DNA of 64,000 nt from Gammaproteobacteria bacterium (GCA_016182805.1 JACPFV010000011.1:1-64000), one strand, 5' to 3'. Numbered from the stretch's first letter, positions 35,476 to 47,493 are shown. Made by a program: numbers and translations. Notes: a model not told the origin generated them from the letters alone.

Positions 35476-36336
35476 GTGGCAAGGGAAGTCTGGAATGCAG
35501 TCCGAAAGCAGCTTGGGCACAGGCCACTGATCGAGGGACTGATCGATGGCGAGTCCGCGCTGTATGCCGAGCGCTACCTGTTTCAGGACATCGAACGGAC
35601 GATTGCAGGGTTGCCGTGCGCCGGGCTGGTCACTCAATTGGGTGGAGGCCGCGTGCGGGAGGGAGAACGCGACCGGTGGCGTAGCACGCACCTCCCGGCG
35701 CAGTCCTTGCTCGTACCTGCGGGAGTGCGCACGCACTGGCACTACTCGACGACGATTGACTTCGCCGTCTTCTATTTCCTGAGGCAGGATCGCGGACCGC
35801 AACAACGCCTTTCAGTCCTGGCACGTGCGCGCACTGCGCCCCTCACGTTCGCTGATTCACTGGTGTGGGCCGCCGCGAAGCAACTGGTCGACGAGCTCCA
35901 GAAAGGGAACGGCGCAGATGTCGGCTTCATGCCACGCCTGGCCGACGTGATGCTGGAACAGGCCTTTCGGGTGCTGACCACGCCTACGACGGCAGGTATC
36001 AATCCACGTCACGTGCACTTCTCGCGGCTGCAGGCAGCGCTCAATCGCATTCACGAGAAGCCAGCGGCCGACCTCTCGGCTGAGGCACTCGCGCGCCAGG
36101 CGGGAGTCAGCCTGGCGCACTTTCGTCGCATCTTTCACGACGCCATGAAACTCCCGCTCCATCGCTATGTGCATGGTGTTCGCCTGGAGCAAGCGCGCAA
36201 GCTCCTGGCAACGACGACGCTCCCCATATCGCACATCGCGGCGGAGTGCGGCTTCAGCACCCAAAGCCACCTCTCTGCAAGCTTTCGCGCCGCTCACGGG
36301 TCAAGTCCGATGGACTACCGGCGCGCTGTGCGCTGA
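35476..36336 (+). CDS. AraC-family transcriptional regulator
   Basis: Protein of 286 residues from GTG 35476, chosen because GAGAGGAGG lies 6 nt before it; upstream in-frame starts lack such a site. The C-terminal pair of helix-turn-helix motifs lies in LSAEALARQAGVSLAHFRRI and LPISHIAAECGFSTQSHLSA, with the FRAAHGSSPMDYRR signature. The N-terminal half is a cupin-like sensor (QSLLVPAGVRTHWHYSTTID). It is divergent from the acyl-CoA dehydrogenase operon across 122 bp and is its likely activator. Confidence 0.88.
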   Translation: MAREVWNAVRKQLGHRPLIEGLIDGESALYAERYLFQDIERTIAGLPCAGLVTQLGGGRVREGERDRWRSTHLPAQSLLVPAGVRTHWHYSTTIDFAVFYFLRQDRGPQQRLSVLARARTAPLTFADSLVWAAAKQLVDELQKGNGADVGFMPRLADVMLEQAFRVLTTPTTAGINPRHVHFSRLQAALNRIHEKPAADLSAEALARQAGVSLAHFRRIFHDAMKLPLHRYVHGVRLEQARKLLATTTLPISHIAAECGFSTQSHLSASFRAAHGSSPMDYRRAVR

Positions 36337-36354
36337 GCGGCAGCGCCGGGCTCC

Positions 36355-38016
36355 TCAGCGTTTGCCGAATTCCCAGCCAAAGGTCGTAACCGCGATTGCA
36401 TCGGTGACCCCACTGAGATCCACGTCGGTGAATCGTTTGCCCTTCAGGTAGAGCTGGATGAATTCCCGCGACTTCGGCGGCAGGGTGTCAAGCCGCGCAA
36501 AGGTTTCCGCGGGGATCTCGATGTTGCCCAGGAAGGGCCGCGGATTCTCATCAAGACCGCGCGCCCGCTCGGTCTGGCGGATCGTATCGGTGCTGTGCAG
36601 GATCAGGTCCAGGCGCTCCGTCGGCGACAGATGGATGCGCAGTTGCGTCGGCGGGCAATAGAAGTTGAAGTCGAGCATCTCGCCCGCCCAGTCGTCATCG
36701 CCCTCGACGTGCTCGCGCCGCGCCAGTGCCGACAGCTTGTCCATGTTTCGCGCGTAATAGGCGTCTTCGCCGGGACCGGCATCGTCCAGCGAGCTGTCGT
36801 AGGGCCGGTTGTCGAGGATGGTGCCGCGCAGCGGCCGGTCGGTGCGCGTGAACGTCCAGGCGCGCGCGTCCAGGTCCTGGTATTCCTTTTCCCAGTAACC
36901 GGCGTGGCCGGCGGCGTCCAGGCCCTCCACGCGCAGGATGCGGTGCTGCATGTCCGTGCCGATCTTGTGCACGCCGATGTTGTGCGTGATCGCGCCGGGC
37001 ACCTTGGGCTGCTGCAGCCAGTCGAAGGTCGGCAACTGGATGGCGGGGTTGGCGACGCCGCGCTGATCCTCGTACGAATAGTCGAAGAACACGTCGTCCG
37101 CGCCGCAGAGGTCGAAGTCGTAGTGGCGCGTATAGAGGTCGCCGTAGCGGTTGACGGTGAAGAGGGTCGAGCCGCTGCTGGACAGGTTCACGCCGCGGAA
37201 CCGCCCGCGCTTCGGTCCGCACATCTCGTAGCTGTCGTCGCGCGGCAGCCAGGGATCGATGTAGGTGTAGCGCTGGCCGCCTTCGCGCAGCATCCAGATG
37301 TGCGATACCTTGAAGTCGCCGATGTTGTGCTTGTTGCCGGCGGGGTCGGTCCAATTCCGGTCTTCGGCCGGCGAGATCACCGTCCACGTCCAGGCCAGAT
37401 AATCGGTCGGAAGCCGGTAGCCCGTGCCGCTCCAGAACGGCGGTCCCCAGCGCGAACTCCAGTTGAACAGCAGGTAGTCCTTGAAGGCGTTGTCCATGCC
37501 GTAGATGCCGCCGTCGGCGCGGATCGCGATCAGCTCGTCGTCGTCCGCCGCGATGCCGATCAGCGTGTCGACCAGACACTCGGGCAGGCTCAGCGCGGCC
37601 CAGGGCTGAACGATGCCGGTGAAGGCGGTGTTGGACTTGAACCAGATCCGCCCTTCGCGCAGGGCGAACTGGTAGCGCCGGTTGTAGGTCTCGGTATCGG
37701 TGCGCAGCGCGACCTGCGACGGCAGACCGGACGGTGCGTCGCCGGCGGCATCGGCAGCCAGGCCGTTGCCGCGGTCGGGAATGGGCACTGGGTCCACCAC
37801 CTGGTCGGTTATGCCGATGGTGCCGGTGGGCAGGATGCAGGGCGGCAGTTCGGCATCCCGATCGGCGCGGGTGGCGAACGGCGCGTCGGGGCCGGTGACG
37901 AAAGGCCCGCTTGCGCCGGTTCCGTCCATCGGCGACTCATGGCTGCCGCAGGCGGCCAGCAGGCCGGCGCAGAGCATAAACGCGGGCAGGGTGCGCATCG
38001 GTTTCATTCTCCGCAT
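36355..38016 (-). CDS. Lipoprotein of unknown function
   Basis: Protein of 553 residues starting at ATG 38016, which overlaps the stop of the membrane-protein gene (TGATG). A lipoprotein signal is clear: LPAFMLCAGLLAACGSH, with the lipobox cysteine near residue 23. The mature part has no domain I can name. It is rich in Trp, Tyr and Asp, with segments such as GIYGMDNAFKDYLLFNWSSR, TGYRLPTDYLAWTWTVISPA and FTVNRYGDLYTRHYDFDLCG, suggesting a beta-rich, perhaps propeller-like secreted fold. It pairs with the small membrane protein upstream and is convergent with the AraC gene at 35476. Confidence 0.7.
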   Translation of the reverse strand: MRRMKPMRTLPAFMLCAGLLAACGSHESPMDGTGASGPFVTGPDAPFATRADRDAELPPCILPTGTIGITDQVVDPVPIPDRGNGLAADAAGDAPSGLPSQVALRTDTETYNRRYQFALREGRIWFKSNTAFTGIVQPWAALSLPECLVDTLIGIAADDDELIAIRADGGIYGMDNAFKDYLLFNWSSRWGPPFWSGTGYRLPTDYLAWTWTVISPAEDRNWTDPAGNKHNIGDFKVSHIWMLREGGQRYTYIDPWLPRDDSYEMCGPKRGRFRGVNLSSSGSTLFTVNRYGDLYTRHYDFDLCGADDVFFDYSYEDQRGVANPAIQLPTFDWLQQPKVPGAITHNIGVHKIGTDMQHRILRVEGLDAAGHAGYWEKEYQDLDARAWTFTRTDRPLRGTILDNRPYDSSLDDAGPGEDAYYARNMDKLSALARREHVEGDDDWAGEMLDFNFYCPPTQLRIHLSPTERLDLILHSTDTIRQTERARGLDENPRPFLGNIEIPAETFARLDTLPPKSREFIQLYLKGKRFTDVDLSGVTDAIAVTTFGWEFGKR

Positions 38017-38654
38017 CAAATCCAGCCCAAGACCGGGCCGAACAGCAACAGGCTCGCGGCCACCACGGTGCCCAGCATCGCCACTGCCAGCCCCTGCTGG
38101 CCGGTGCTGGGCCGATCGTGCACCCAGTAGGCGACCAGGAAGAACGGCATATAGCCGATCAGGAACACCGGATACGGGAATCCGGTGTTCCACCAGGCGT
38201 ATTCCCAGGTCAGGGCGCCGACGGCATTGAGCCCGCATTCCACCGCCACGGCCAGCGCGGAGTTGACCGCCGCGAACAGCAGCCGGTTGTTGATGCCGAG
38301 GATTTTCAGCTTGCGGTCCGCCGGCAGCAGCAGGACCGAAGTGACGCCCAGCACGGCGAACATCAGGCAGATTTCGACATTCAGGCCGATCAGGATCAGC
38401 CCGGCCGTGTCACCCGGCGCGCCCCAGACCGGCGCGAACTGGCTGAAGTGGAACACCAGGGCGTTCCAGATCTCATTGATCCAGTCCATGAACCAGAAGG
38501 CGAGGCCGCCCAGCACCACCGGCCAGCGACGCGCCTGCACCTGTTGTGCGTAGACGTACAGCACGAGCAGAAACAGCGGGATCGCATACCATTTGAACTG
38601 GGCCGGGTCGCGCAAGATGGCGAGCGCGCGGGCTGCGGATTCGGCGGGCAGCAT
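38016..38654 (-). CDS. Integral membrane protein of unknown function
   Basis: Protein of 212 residues with about six membrane helices, for example WYAIPLFLLVLYVYAQQV, GLILIGLNVEICLMFAVLGV, LLFAAVNSALAVAVECGLNA, PVFLIGYMPFFLVAYWV and GLAVAMLGTVVAASLLLFGP. A conserved-looking polar stretch FWFMDWINEIWNALVFHFSQ lies near residue 55. I do not recognise the family. Its stop overlaps the start of the lipoprotein gene, so they are translated together. It is divergent from the AraC gene at 38717 with a 62-bp gap. Confidence 0.72.
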   Translation of the reverse strand: MLPAESAARALAILRDPAQFKWYAIPLFLLVLYVYAQQVQARRWPVVLGGLAFWFMDWINEIWNALVFHFSQFAPVWGAPGDTAGLILIGLNVEICLMFAVLGVTSVLLLPADRKLKILGINNRLLFAAVNSALAVAVECGLNAVGALTWEYAWWNTGFPYPVFLIGYMPFFLVAYWVHDRPSTGQQGLAVAMLGTVVAASLLLFGPVLGWI

Positions 38655-38716
38655 GGTGCAGGCTCTACGATGGAAGTCTCGACTCCTACTCTATTCAAGG
38701 CGCAAGGCGAGCCGTA

Positions 38717-39793
38717 ATGAAGGACGGCCAAACGCTTGGGGAATCCGGCCAGGGCCGCTCGGCGCTGGGCTCGGTCTCGGCCGCCTATGCGCGCGCCCTG
38801 GTGGATACCGCCGTCGCCCAGGGCGCCGATCGCGGCGCGGTCCTCGCGCGGGCCACGATCGGTCCCGTGCAACTGGCGGACCCCGCGTGGCGGCTGGACG
38901 TGTCCGGCCTGCTGCGCCTGTTCGACGCCGCGCGCGAACTCTCCGGCGACGACCTGATCGGTCTGCACATGGGCATGCAGGCGCGGCCGCGGACCTTCAG
39001 CGCCCTGGGCTATGCCGCGATGAGCTGCGGCACTCTCGGCGAGGCGGTGATGTTGATTCCGCGCTACGAGGCCGTGGTCTACGACGGCGGCACCACTACG
39101 GTCCGGAGTCGGGCGGGAGAGGTCTGCGTGACCTGGCGCTCGGGTCTTTCCGACCGCAGCCGCATGCGGCCGGTCAACGAGGCCATCGTCGCCGGCTGGC
39201 TCAGCTTCGGACGCTGGATCGCCGGAGTGCGCGGCGAACTGCGCGAGGCCCGCTTCCAGCACGCGCCGCCGGCGAAGCGGGCCGAGTACGAAGGCTTCTT
39301 CGGCTGCCCGCTGCGCTTCGAGGCCGCCGACAACGCCCTGACTTTCGACGTTCGCCTGATGGCCCAGCCGCTGGTGCAGCACGATGAGCAGTTGCGCGGC
39401 CTGATGGAGCGCCAGGCCGAGACGCAGTTGCGCGACCTGCGCGGCGCCGGCCTCGCGGCGCGCGTCGTGAGCGCGATACGCCAGCGTCTGCCTCGTCAGG
39501 CGCCGACCGCGGCCGAAATCGCCCGCGCCCTGGGCCTGAGCGAACGCACGCTGAGGCGCCGATTGCAGGCGGAGGGCGCGTCGCTCGGCGAGCTGCTTAC
39601 CCAGCTGCGGCGCGAATTGGCGCTGCACTATCTCGCCGACCCCAGCCTAAGCTTGATGGACGTCGCGCTGCTGCTGGGCTACGCCGAACAGACCTCCTTC
39701 ACGGCGGCGTTCAAGGCCTGGACCGGCTTGCCGCCTGGCGAATACCGCCAGGGTCGGGCGAGCGGTGCTCGCGAAGCGCGGGCTCTTGAATGA
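38717..39793 (+). CDS. AraC-family regulator (OruR/arabinose-binding-domain type)
   Basis: Protein of 358 residues. The long N-terminal effector domain (SGLLRLFDAARELSGDDLIG, MGMQARPRTFSALGYAAMSC) is typical of the AraC subgroup with the PF12625-like domain. The C-terminal DNA-binding domain has APTAAEIARALGLSERTLRR, RLQAEGASLGELLTQLRREL and DVALLLGYAEQTSFTAAFKA. It is divergent from the unknown membrane protein/lipoprotein pair and may control it. Members of this subgroup often regulate fatty-acid or lipid-related genes. Confidence 0.87.
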   Translation: MKDGQTLGESGQGRSALGSVSAAYARALVDTAVAQGADRGAVLARATIGPVQLADPAWRLDVSGLLRLFDAARELSGDDLIGLHMGMQARPRTFSALGYAAMSCGTLGEAVMLIPRYEAVVYDGGTTTVRSRAGEVCVTWRSGLSDRSRMRPVNEAIVAGWLSFGRWIAGVRGELREARFQHAPPAKRAEYEGFFGCPLRFEAADNALTFDVRLMAQPLVQHDEQLRGLMERQAETQLRDLRGAGLAARVVSAIRQRLPRQAPTAAEIARALGLSERTLRRRLQAEGASLGELLTQLRRELALHYLADPSLSLMDVALLLGYAEQTSFTAAFKAWTGLPPGEYRQGRASGAREARALE

Positions 39794-39826
39794 AGCGGTT
39801 CTGCCGTCCATGGCGAGGCCGATCGG

Positions 39827-40615
<789 letters not shown>

Positions 40616-40676
40616 GCGTGCTCTCCTTTCGGTGCGAAGCGCGGCGGCGGGACGGCCAGTGTACGGCCGGCGCCGG

Positions 40677-41477
40677 TCATTGCGCCGCGGGCTGCGCCAG
40701 CAGGCGCCACAGCGTCTGGTCGCGGGCGGCGCGGAACTGCGGCAGGCCGATGGCCATGCCGCCGTGGCCGTCCCGCGGCTGGGCGCGGTAGGTGCGGAAC
40801 GCGCGGTCCCACCAGGGGAAGTTGAAGCCGAAATTGCTGTCGGTCTCGTGCCGGTGGACCGAGTGATGCACGCGGTGCATGTCCGGCGTCACCACGAGCA
40901 GGCGCAGCCAGCGGTCGGCGGAGGGCGGGATGCGCAGGTTGCCGTGGTTGAACAGCGAGGTGGCGTTGAGCAGCAGCTCGAACGCGACGACGGCGGGGGC
41001 GGAGGCGCCCAGAGCGGTCACCACCGCGATCTTGTAGGCCATCGAAACGACGATCTCCAGCGGGTGGAAGCGCACGCCGGTGCTGGTGTCGAAGTCGAGG
41101 TCCGAGTGGTGCATGCGGTGCAGGCGCCAGAACAGCGGGCTGGCGTGCATGTAGCGGTGCTGGCCGTAGATCGCCAGGTCCAGCAGCAGCACGGCCGCGG
41201 CCAGTTCGACGCCGGCGGGCAGGGGCAGGCGGTTGAACAGTCCCCAGCCGGCCTCGCGCGCGGCCAGGGCGGCGCCGACGGCGAGCACGGGTACCGCAAG
41301 GCGCAGCAGCGCGGTGCCAAGCGCCATGATCGTGAGATTGATGAGCCACCGCCGCAGGCGCGGGTCCCCGGCCGGCCGCCGCGGCCATAGCCGTTCGGCC
41401 AGCCCCACGGTCAGCAGCACCGCCGCGAAGGCGGTCAGGCGAATCGCCGGCTCGTGCTGAAGGATCCAGGCTTCCAT
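40677..41477 (-). CDS. Sterol desaturase/fatty acid hydroxylase family protein
   Basis: Membrane di-iron oxygenase, 266 residues from ATG 41477. Histidine clusters match the superfamily: GQHRYMHASP near residue 125, RLHRMHHSDLDFDTSTGVR, FNHGNLRIP and DMHRVHHSVHRHETDSNFGF. Four hydrophobic stretches flank them. Members hydroxylate or desaturate sterols, fatty acids or carotenoids. The substrate is unknown; steroid genes are about 20 kb away. It lies 32 nt after the GST gene. Confidence 0.88.
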   Translation of the reverse strand: MEAWILQHEPAIRLTAFAAVLLTVGLAERLWPRRPAGDPRLRRWLINLTIMALGTALLRLAVPVLAVGAALAAREAGWGLFNRLPLPAGVELAAAVLLLDLAIYGQHRYMHASPLFWRLHRMHHSDLDFDTSTGVRFHPLEIVVSMAYKIAVVTALGASAPAVVAFELLLNATSLFNHGNLRIPPSADRWLRLLVVTPDMHRVHHSVHRHETDSNFGFNFPWWDRAFRTYRAQPRDGHGGMAIGLPQFRAARDQTLWRLLAQPAAQ

Positions 41478-41509
41478 CGCTCGGTGGGCGGCGCGGCCAC
41501 CCGCAGCGG

Positions 41510-42142
41510 CTACTGCGGGGACGGCTGCGTCCGCTGCATCGAGGGGCGCTGCTGGAACGCGCCGAGCCAATCGGCCAGCGCGTTGCGGTTCTTGCGCCAC
41601 TCCAGGTACGGCAGGCGGAAATCGAGGTAGGCCAGGGCCGCGCCGCAGGTGATCTCGCAGACGCCGGGGCGCTCGGCGGCGAGGAACGAGGCCTCGGTAT
41701 TGAGCGCGTCGAGCGCGCGCTGGATCGCGGCCGCCTGGCGGTCCAGCCACGGCGTGTAACGGATGCCCTCGGGCCGGCGCTTTTCCAGGACCGTGGCGAC
41801 CGCGGCGTCGATCACGCCGTCGGCGAGCTGGCTGCGGCGCAGCACCTCCCAGCGCCTGAGGCCGCGCGGCAGCGGCGTCAGGCCGGGATAGCGGCTGGCG
41901 AGGTATTCCAGGATCAGCCGGCTGTCGGGCAGCGCGTCGCCGCGCTCGTTGACCAGCGTCGGGATCTTGGCCAGCGGGTTGGCGGTGAGGAATTCCTGCG
42001 TCGGGCCGAACGGGTCGACCAGCACTTCCTCGACCGCGTCGGTCAGCCCCAGCTCGTCGACGGCCATCCGTACCTTGCGCGAGTACGGCGAAGTCTTGCT
42101 GCAATACAGCCGCATCTTCACCGCGCGTGTGCCGGTGGTCAT
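41510..42142 (-). CDS. Glutathione S-transferase
   Basis: Protein of 210 residues with a thioredoxin-like N-terminal domain (MRLYCSKTSPYSRKVRMAVD, where Ser or Cys near residue 14 would activate glutathione) and cis-Pro NPLAKIPTLV, then PDSRLILEYLASRYPG for the gamma-glutamyl site. The C-terminal helical domain follows. The start may also be the internal ATG nine codons later (MRLYCSK). It lies 13 nt after the thioredoxin reductase stop, so they may be co-transcribed. Confidence 0.88.
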   Translation of the reverse strand: MTTGTRAVKMRLYCSKTSPYSRKVRMAVDELGLTDAVEEVLVDPFGPTQEFLTANPLAKIPTLVNERGDALPDSRLILEYLASRYPGLTPLPRGLRRWEVLRRSQLADGVIDAAVATVLEKRRPEGIRYTPWLDRQAAAIQRALDALNTEASFLAAERPGVCEITCGAALAYLDFRLPYLEWRKNRNALADWLGAFQQRPSMQRTQPSPQ

Positions 42143-42155
42143 CGTTCGAATCCGT

Positions 42156-43806
<1,651 letters not shown>

Positions 43807-43890
43807 GACTCGTCTCCTTGTGCGATCCGTGGGGGGGAAGAAGTGCCGGAATTCTAGGAAGCGCGAATCGATAGATCAAAGCAAATATTT

Positions 43891-43905
43891 CTATCGTTAC
43901 AATAG
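43891..43905 (-). promoter_or_regulatory. Possible OxyR-type site before ahpC
   Basis: CTAT-N7-ATAG at 43891-43905 matches the two inner quarters of the OxyR motif (ATAG-N7-CTAT repeats), with a partial ATAT at the next expected position (43913-43916). The region is AT-rich in a GC-rich genome and lies between ahpC and sppA. The outer quarter on the ahpC side is absent. Confidence 0.4.
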
Positions 43906-43995
43906 GCGATGCATATAGGCCCTGCGCGCGCGGAGCACGCGGCGCGCTACCATACCGGCAACTGAATCGCCGCCCATCGCGGCTCCTTCCTTTTT

Positions 43996-45858
43996 ATGAC
44001 CTCGACCAAGAAATCCTTCCTGGGCCGGCTGTTCGGCGGGCTCTGGTCCATTGTCGTCGGCCTCTACCGTGCGATCGTGATCCTGTCGCTGGTGCTGCTG
44101 CTGGCCGTGGCCTGGATGGCGCTGCGCGGCGGGCCGCCGATCAAGGTCGAGCGCAACGTCGCGCTGGTGATCTATCCCACCGGCGAGCTGGTCGAAACCG
44201 TGGACCGCGACGCCGGCCAGTTGTTCCTGGAGGAATTGTCCGGCGAGCAGCCCTCGCAGACGCGCGTGCGCGACCTGGTGGAGGCGCTCGACGAGGGCGC
44301 GCGCGACCCGCGCATTGCGCTGGCCGTGGTCAAGCTGGACCAGCTGTGGGCGGCCGGCCTGCCGCAGCTCGACGAGCTGGCGGCGGCGGTGCGGCGCTTC
44401 CGCGAGTCGGGCAAGCCGGTCTACGCCCATGGGCCGTACTACGAGCAGGGGCACTACCTGGTCGCGGCGCAGGCCGACCACGTCTCGCTCGACCCGATGG
44501 GCAGCGTCGAGCTGCTCGGCTTCGGCGTCTACGACTACTACTTCAAGGACGCGCTCGACAAGCTCGGCGTCGAGATCAACGTGTTCCGCGTCGGCGAGTA
44601 CAAGGCGGCGGTCGAGCCGTTCGAGCGCAACGACATGTCCGAGCAGGCGCGCCAGGCCAATGCCGAATGGCTCGGCGACCTCTGGCGCCGCTTCGGCGGC
44701 GAGATCGCCCGGGCGCGCAAGCTGCCGGACGGCGCGGTGGACCGGTTCGTGTCCGGCATGGCCGATGGCCTGGCGCAGGCCGGCGGCCACGCCGCGGCGT
44801 ACGCGCGCGACGCGCGCCTGGTCGACGCGCTGGAGACGCTGGACCAGTTCCGCACGCGCGTCGGTGCGGTGGTCGGGATGGACGAGGACCACGGCAGCTT
44901 CCGCCAGATCCACCACACCCGCTACCTGCACGCGCTCCAGCGCGAGCGGCACGAGAAGCCGGCGCCGGACCATACCGTGGCGCTGGTGGTGGTGCAGGGC
45001 GAGATCGTCGACGGCGACAGCCAGCCGGGCCTGGCCGGCGGCGACACCATCGCCGACCTGCTGGACGAGGCGCGGCGCGACGAGGCGGTGGATGCGGTCG
45101 TGCTGCGCGTGGACTCGCCCGGCGGCAGCGTGTACGCCTCGGAACGGATCCGCCGCCAGGTGCGGGCGCTGAAGGAGGCCGGCAAGCCGGTGGTGGCCTC
45201 GATGTCCTCGGTCGCTGCCTCCGGCGGCTACTGGGTGTCGATGGACGCCGACGAGATCTGGGCGCACGACACCACGATCACCGGCTCGATCGGCATCTTT
45301 GCCCTGTGGCCCACCTTCCACAAGCCGCTGGAGAAGCTCGGCATCCATACCGACGGCCTGGGCACCACGCCGCTGGCCGGCGCCTTCCGCGGCGACCGGC
45401 CGATCGCGCCGGACGCCGCGCGCATCATCCAGTCGCAGATCGAGTTCGGCTACCGCAGCTTCATCGACGGCGTCGCCAGCGGTCGCGAGCTGCCGCGCGA
45501 GACGGTCGACCGGATCGCGCGCGGCCGGGTGTGGAGCGGCGAGGACGCCAAGGTCCTGGGCCTGGTGGACGAGATCGGCGGCCTGGATGGCGCCGTGGCG
45601 GCCGCGGCGCGCCTGGCGAACCTGCAGGAGGGCGAGTACCGGCTGGAGGAGATCCAGCCGCCGCAAGAGCTGCCGATCGAGGCGCTGATCCGCTTTGCCG
45701 GCGAGGCGCGGCTGTCGCTGTTCGGCTCGCTGGGCGCCGCCGAGGCGGTGCTGCGCCCGGTCGAGCGCGTCGCGCGCCACTTTGCCTGGATCGACGATCC
45801 GCGCGGCGTGTACGCACACTGCTTCTGCCGTCCGGCCGTCAGTACGCGCTGGAACTGA
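43996..45858 (+). CDS. sppA: Signal peptide peptidase SppA (67K type)
   Basis: Membrane-bound serine protease of 620 residues that degrades cleaved signal peptides, matching the long tandem form. N-terminal membrane helix [20 protein letters not shown]. The first repeat carries the catalytic lysine in [15 protein letters not shown] near residue 208, and the second the serine in [17 protein letters not shown] near residue 410. [16 protein letters not shown] and [10 protein letters not shown] are typical. The next gene follows after 3 nt. Confidence 0.94.
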   Translation: MTSTKKSFLGRLFGGLWSIVVGLYRAIVILSLVLLLAVAWMALRGGPPIKVERNVALVIYPTGELVETVDRDAGQLFLEELSGEQPSQTRVRDLVEALDEGARDPRIALAVVKLDQLWAAGLPQLDELAAAVRRFRESGKPVYAHGPYYEQGHYLVAAQADHVSLDPMGSVELLGFGVYDYYFKDALDKLGVEINVFRVGEYKAAVEPFERNDMSEQARQANAEWLGDLWRRFGGEIARARKLPDGAVDRFVSGMADGLAQAGGHAAAYARDARLVDALETLDQFRTRVGAVVGMDEDHGSFRQIHHTRYLHALQRERHEKPAPDHTVALVVVQGEIVDGDSQPGLAGGDTIADLLDEARRDEAVDAVVLRVDSPGGSVYASERIRRQVRALKEAGKPVVASMSSVAASGGYWVSMDADEIWAHDTTITGSIGIFALWPTFHKPLEKLGIHTDGLGTTPLAGAFRGDRPIAPDAARIIQSQIEFGYRSFIDGVASGRELPRETVDRIARGRVWSGEDAKVLGLVDEIGGLDGAVAAAARLANLQEGEYRLEEIQPPQELPIEALIRFAGEARLSLFGSLGAAEAVLRPVERVARHFAWIDDPRGVYAHCFCRPAVSTRWN

Positions 45859-45861
45859 CGG

Positions 45862-46679
45862 ATGGGCGTCTACCGGGCGGACGGCGCGAGGCTCTACTAC
45901 CACACCGACGGCGACGGGCCGCCGCTGGTCCTGATCCACGGGCTCGGCTCCAGCCACCAGGACTGGGAGTACCAGGTGCCGGCGTTCGGCCGGCACTTCC
46001 GCGTGATCGCGCCGGACCTGCGCGGCTTCGGCGCCAGCGACCGTGCCGGCGAGTACAGCGTGCCGCGGTTCGCGCGCGACCTGTGGGGTCTGCTCGACCA
46101 CCTGCGCGTCGAGCGGCCGCTGCTGCTCGGCTCGAGCGGCCGCTGCTGCTCGGCTATTCGATGGGCGGCGCGGTGGCGATGCAGATGGCGCTGGACCGGC
46201 CCGGCCGGGTGCCGCGGCTGGTGCTGTCCAACACCTTGCCGAGCTTTCAGCCCGACACCCTGGCCAAGCGCTGGCTGATGTGGACGCGCCTGCTGCTGAT
46301 GAACGCATCCGGGCCGCGCCGGCTTTCCACCCGCGTCGCGCTCAAGCTGTTCCCCAAGCCGAGCCAGGCGGAGCTGCGCGAGCGCGTGGCGCGCCGGCGC
46401 GCGCAGAACGACAAGAGCGCCTACGTCGCCACGATCCGCGCCATCGCGCGCTGGTCGGTGCGCGAGCGCCTCGCCGAGCTGACGATGCCGGTGCTGGTCC
46501 TGGCCGCGGAGCACGACTACATGCCGGGCGACCAGATCGAGGCTTTCGCCGAGACCTTGCCCAATGCGCGCTACGTCTGCTTCCCGGACACGCGCCACGG
46601 TCTGCCGCTGGAGGCGCCGGAGGCGTACAACCGCGTCGTGCTCGACTTCCTACTCGGCGCCGCGCAGGCGGTCCAGTAG
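45862..46679 (+). pseudogene. Alpha/beta-hydrolase frameshifted by a 23-bp duplication
   Basis: The first frame (from ATG 45862) gives LVLIHGLGSSHQDWEYQVPA, VIAPDLRGFGASDRA and DHLRVERPLLLG, then loses sense. A second frame continues YSMGGAVAMQMALDRPGRVP to the histidine region PDTRHGLPLEAPEAYN and stops at 46679. The shift is caused by a perfect 23-bp tandem duplication at 46110-46155. With one copy removed, the frame reads LLLGYSMGGAV, an intact nucleophile elbow, giving about 264 residues. So this is a recently broken gene, a reversible slippage site or an assembly error. The 3' end overlaps the convergent GDPD gene by 30 bp. Confidence 0.88.
46110..46155. repeat. 23-bp perfect tandem duplication
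   Basis: Two identical 23-bp units, 46110-46132 and 46133-46155 (each beginning CGAGCGGCCGCTGCTGCTC), in the alpha/beta-hydrolase gene. The unit length is not a multiple of 3, so one extra copy causes a +2 shift exactly at the nucleophile elbow. Confidence 0.97.
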
Positions 46680-47450
46680 GCACTGCATCGCGCGCGCCCG
46701 GTTGGTGAAGATCCAGTCGACGCCGCGGTTCAGCTCGCGGAACAGCACCGAGCGCGAATGCACGAAGCCGCTGCCGACGCGCTGACCGGCCTGATGGTGG
46801 TGGCGGACGTGGCGCTCGCGCAGGAACATGTACTGTGTCGTCAGCCCGCCGCGCCCGCTTTGCAGCGCCTCCGCGCTGATCTCGTCGACGTTGGTGCGCG
46901 CCACGCCCAGCGTGCGCGCGGGCGGCAGGCGCGGAAAGAACCGGAACATCGGCGGCCATAGCGAGATCACGTGGCAGCGCCCGGCTTCGAGCGCCGGCGC
47001 CAGCGCCTCCAGCAGGCGCCGCTGCTGCCGCTCCGGGTCCGGCAGCGGCTCGCGCTTCAGCTCGACCATCAGGTGGAACTCGCCGCAGTAGCGCCGCACC
47101 AGGCCGTGCAGGTCCGGGACCTGCGGATGGCGCCGGCGCAGCTCGTCCCAGGTGAGGTCGCGCACGCGCGCCGGGTCCAGGTGCATCCGCTCCAGCGTCG
47201 CGTCGTGGATCACCACCGGCACCTGGTCGGCGGTCCAGCGCACGTCGAACTCGATGCCGAACACGCCGCTGCCGCGCAGTGGGTCGAAGGCGGCGTAGGT
47301 GTTCTCGAACACGGTGCGGTCGTCGCGCTCGCCGCGGTGCGAGATCAACTTGCAGGCCGCCAGGCGCTCGGCCGGCGGACGCCGCCGCGGCAGCAGCGAG
47401 TACAGGCGGTCGGCGCCGTCGAGAAGCAGCGAGTCGAGCCACAGGGACAT
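46650..47450 (-). CDS. Glycerophosphodiester phosphodiesterase family protein
   Basis: GDPD TIM-barrel enzyme, 266 residues from ATG 47450. The catalytic and metal motifs are CKLISHRGERDDRTVFENTY near residue 35 and VFGIEFDVRWTADQVPVVIH, giving the HR, E-x-D and H residues of the family. FHLMVELKREPLP and the C-terminal VDWIFTNRARAMQCLLDRL are also typical. It cuts glycerophosphodiesters to glycerol-3-phosphate and an alcohol. No signal peptide is evident. It is convergent with the broken hydrolase and divergent from metC (43-bp gap). Confidence 0.88.
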   Translation of the reverse strand: MSLWLDSLLLDGADRLYSLLPRRRPPAERLAACKLISHRGERDDRTVFENTYAAFDPLRGSGVFGIEFDVRWTADQVPVVIHDATLERMHLDPARVRDLTWDELRRRHPQVPDLHGLVRRYCGEFHLMVELKREPLPDPERQQRRLLEALAPALEAGRCHVISLWPPMFRFFPRLPPARTLGVARTNVDEISAEALQSGRGGLTTQYMFLRERHVRHHHQAGQRVGSGFVHSRSVLFRELNRGVDWIFTNRARAMQCLLDRLRGAE

Positions 47451-47493
47451 GACGGCGATAATGAGTGCCGAACTCGAACGAAGGCAAGCACCC

